This document shows positions 63,611-64,000 of a stretch of 64,000 nucleotides of DNA, piece after piece. The notes below the pieces were generated by a model that worked only from the letters and a program-made list of their open reading frames with translations, had not been told where the DNA came from and ran no database searches. Source of the DNA: Rhodobacter sp. (GTDB taxonomy: Bacteria; Pseudomonadota; Alphaproteobacteria; Rhodobacterales; Rhodobacteraceae). Positions within the stretch are counted from its first letter, which is position 1. The number at the start of each line of letters is the position of its first letter. The stretch is taken from assembly GCA_027489175.1 (NCBI GenBank), contig JAIYAE010000027.1, positions 121,475 to 185,474 of the forward strand, given 5' to 3'. The translations under genes and the position numbers were made by a program.

Positions 63611-64000
63611 TCACTTCACCACGATGACCCGCCGCGGCCGCATGCGCATGTCGGAGAGGTCATTCACCTCTTCAACCTTCACCTCAACCACCCGCGGACG
63701 GGGGGGTGTCGGTTCGGGCTCAGCTTCGACATAGCCTTCAAAGTCGGACTCTTCCAGGTCTGGCTCTGGCAAAGCCGGCGGGGTCTGCATTGGCAGCAAC
63801 ATCGGCTCCGCGACGACGGTCGTCAAGCGTTTGGGTCTTGTGACGGTCATAGCGGGGCGTGGGGGGCGGAGGTCTTTGGGTCGGGTGGAGGCGTCGTTCA
63901 CCTTGATGATGGTAAAGCTGATGTTGTCCTGGTCGGGGTCGTCCAGGCGGGTCAGCTCTTCCAGCAGGCGCTCGGCGATCTCGGTCGAGCGTTTCTTGCT
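63611..64000 (-). CDS. PP2C-like phosphatase C-terminus with extension (partial)
   Basis: The last 129 codons of a longer gene whose start is beyond the window. The first visible part, IAERLLEEL then DQDNISFTIIKV, matches the end of PP2C Ser/Thr phosphatases (xDNxTxxxVxx). An extra ~95 residues follow, Pro- and acid-rich (PEPDLEESDFEGYVEAEPEP), unlike a normal PP2C. The catalytic Asp residues are off-window. It heads the visible part of the GTPase array. Confidence 0.6.
   Translation of the reverse strand, partial: SKKRSTEIAERLLEELTRLDDPDQDNISFTIIKVNDASTRPKDLRPPRPAMTVTRPKRLTTVVAEPMLLPMQTPPALPEPDLEESDFEGYVEAEPEPTPPRPRVVEVKVEEVNDLSDMRMRPRRVIVVK

Overview
The window looks like chromosomal DNA of a Rhodobacteraceae-type alphaproteobacterium. 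It is GC-rich, with short tightly packed operons. It carries a MotB/FlgE/FlgK/FlgL/FlgI flagellar block, an RTX protein ending in a Hint module, and a PstS-OmpA fusion beside secA, a combination I associate with that family. I cannot name a genus from sequence alone. I saw no tRNA, rRNA, CRISPR array, insertion sequence or phage gene, so the window reads as core chromosome plus lineage-specific operons.

Layout. (1) 1-5890: the end of a serine hydrolase, then the transcription/translation operon rimP-nusA-ylxR-infB, preceded by a promoter-like sequence and a leader with an intrinsic terminator, and closed by a bidirectional terminator. (2) 5912-9000, mostly minus: a small protein, mutT, argJ with an unusual N-terminal extension, and a periplasmic parvulin. 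(3) 9075-15132: secA, two envelope proteins, and radC convergent to them. (4) 15182-19965, minus: dnaJ, dnaK, an SH3-type secreted protein and an orphan ABC-2 permease. (5) 20084-28000, plus: a surface-glycan module (cysQ, kdsB, galU, two tandem paralogous glycosyltransferases, a core-2/I-branching type transferase, a two-part sulfotransferase). (6) 28093-32826, minus: ptsN, hpf, lptB, lptA, lptC, kdsD and an RNase D, transcribed in reverse of that order. (7) 33217-41958: a VOC protein, then minus-strand flgI, flgL, flgK, flgE, motB and a large RTX-PA14-Hint secreted protein. (8) 42487-46466, plus: cupin, two polytopic membrane proteins, a Crp/Fnr-type regulator and an atypical SDR. (9) 46536-56609: a divergent amino-sugar regulon. 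Minus strand: murQ, binding protein, two permeases, Gfo/Idh oxidoreductase, ATPase. Plus strand: nagK-like kinase, GntR regulator, nagB-II, nagA. (10) 56685-64000, minus: an operon-like array with a PP2C-like C-terminus, three different P-loop GTPases (two dynamin-like), a small roadblock-like protein and a 339-residue protein of unknown function.

How the parts fit. Kdo supply (kdsD, kdsB), LPS transport (lptABC), UDP-glucose (galU), glycosyltransfer and sulfation (sulfotransferase, with CysQ able to remove the PAP by-product) together suggest a modified, possibly sulfated, surface glycan. The amino-sugar cluster has the enzymes to take up amino sugars and carry GlcNAc and MurNAc-6-P to fructose-6-phosphate, with repeated TGGTAT half-sites in the shared control region. 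The last operon is the best candidate for an undescribed system: a phosphatase- and roadblock-associated multi-GTPase membrane or signalling machine.
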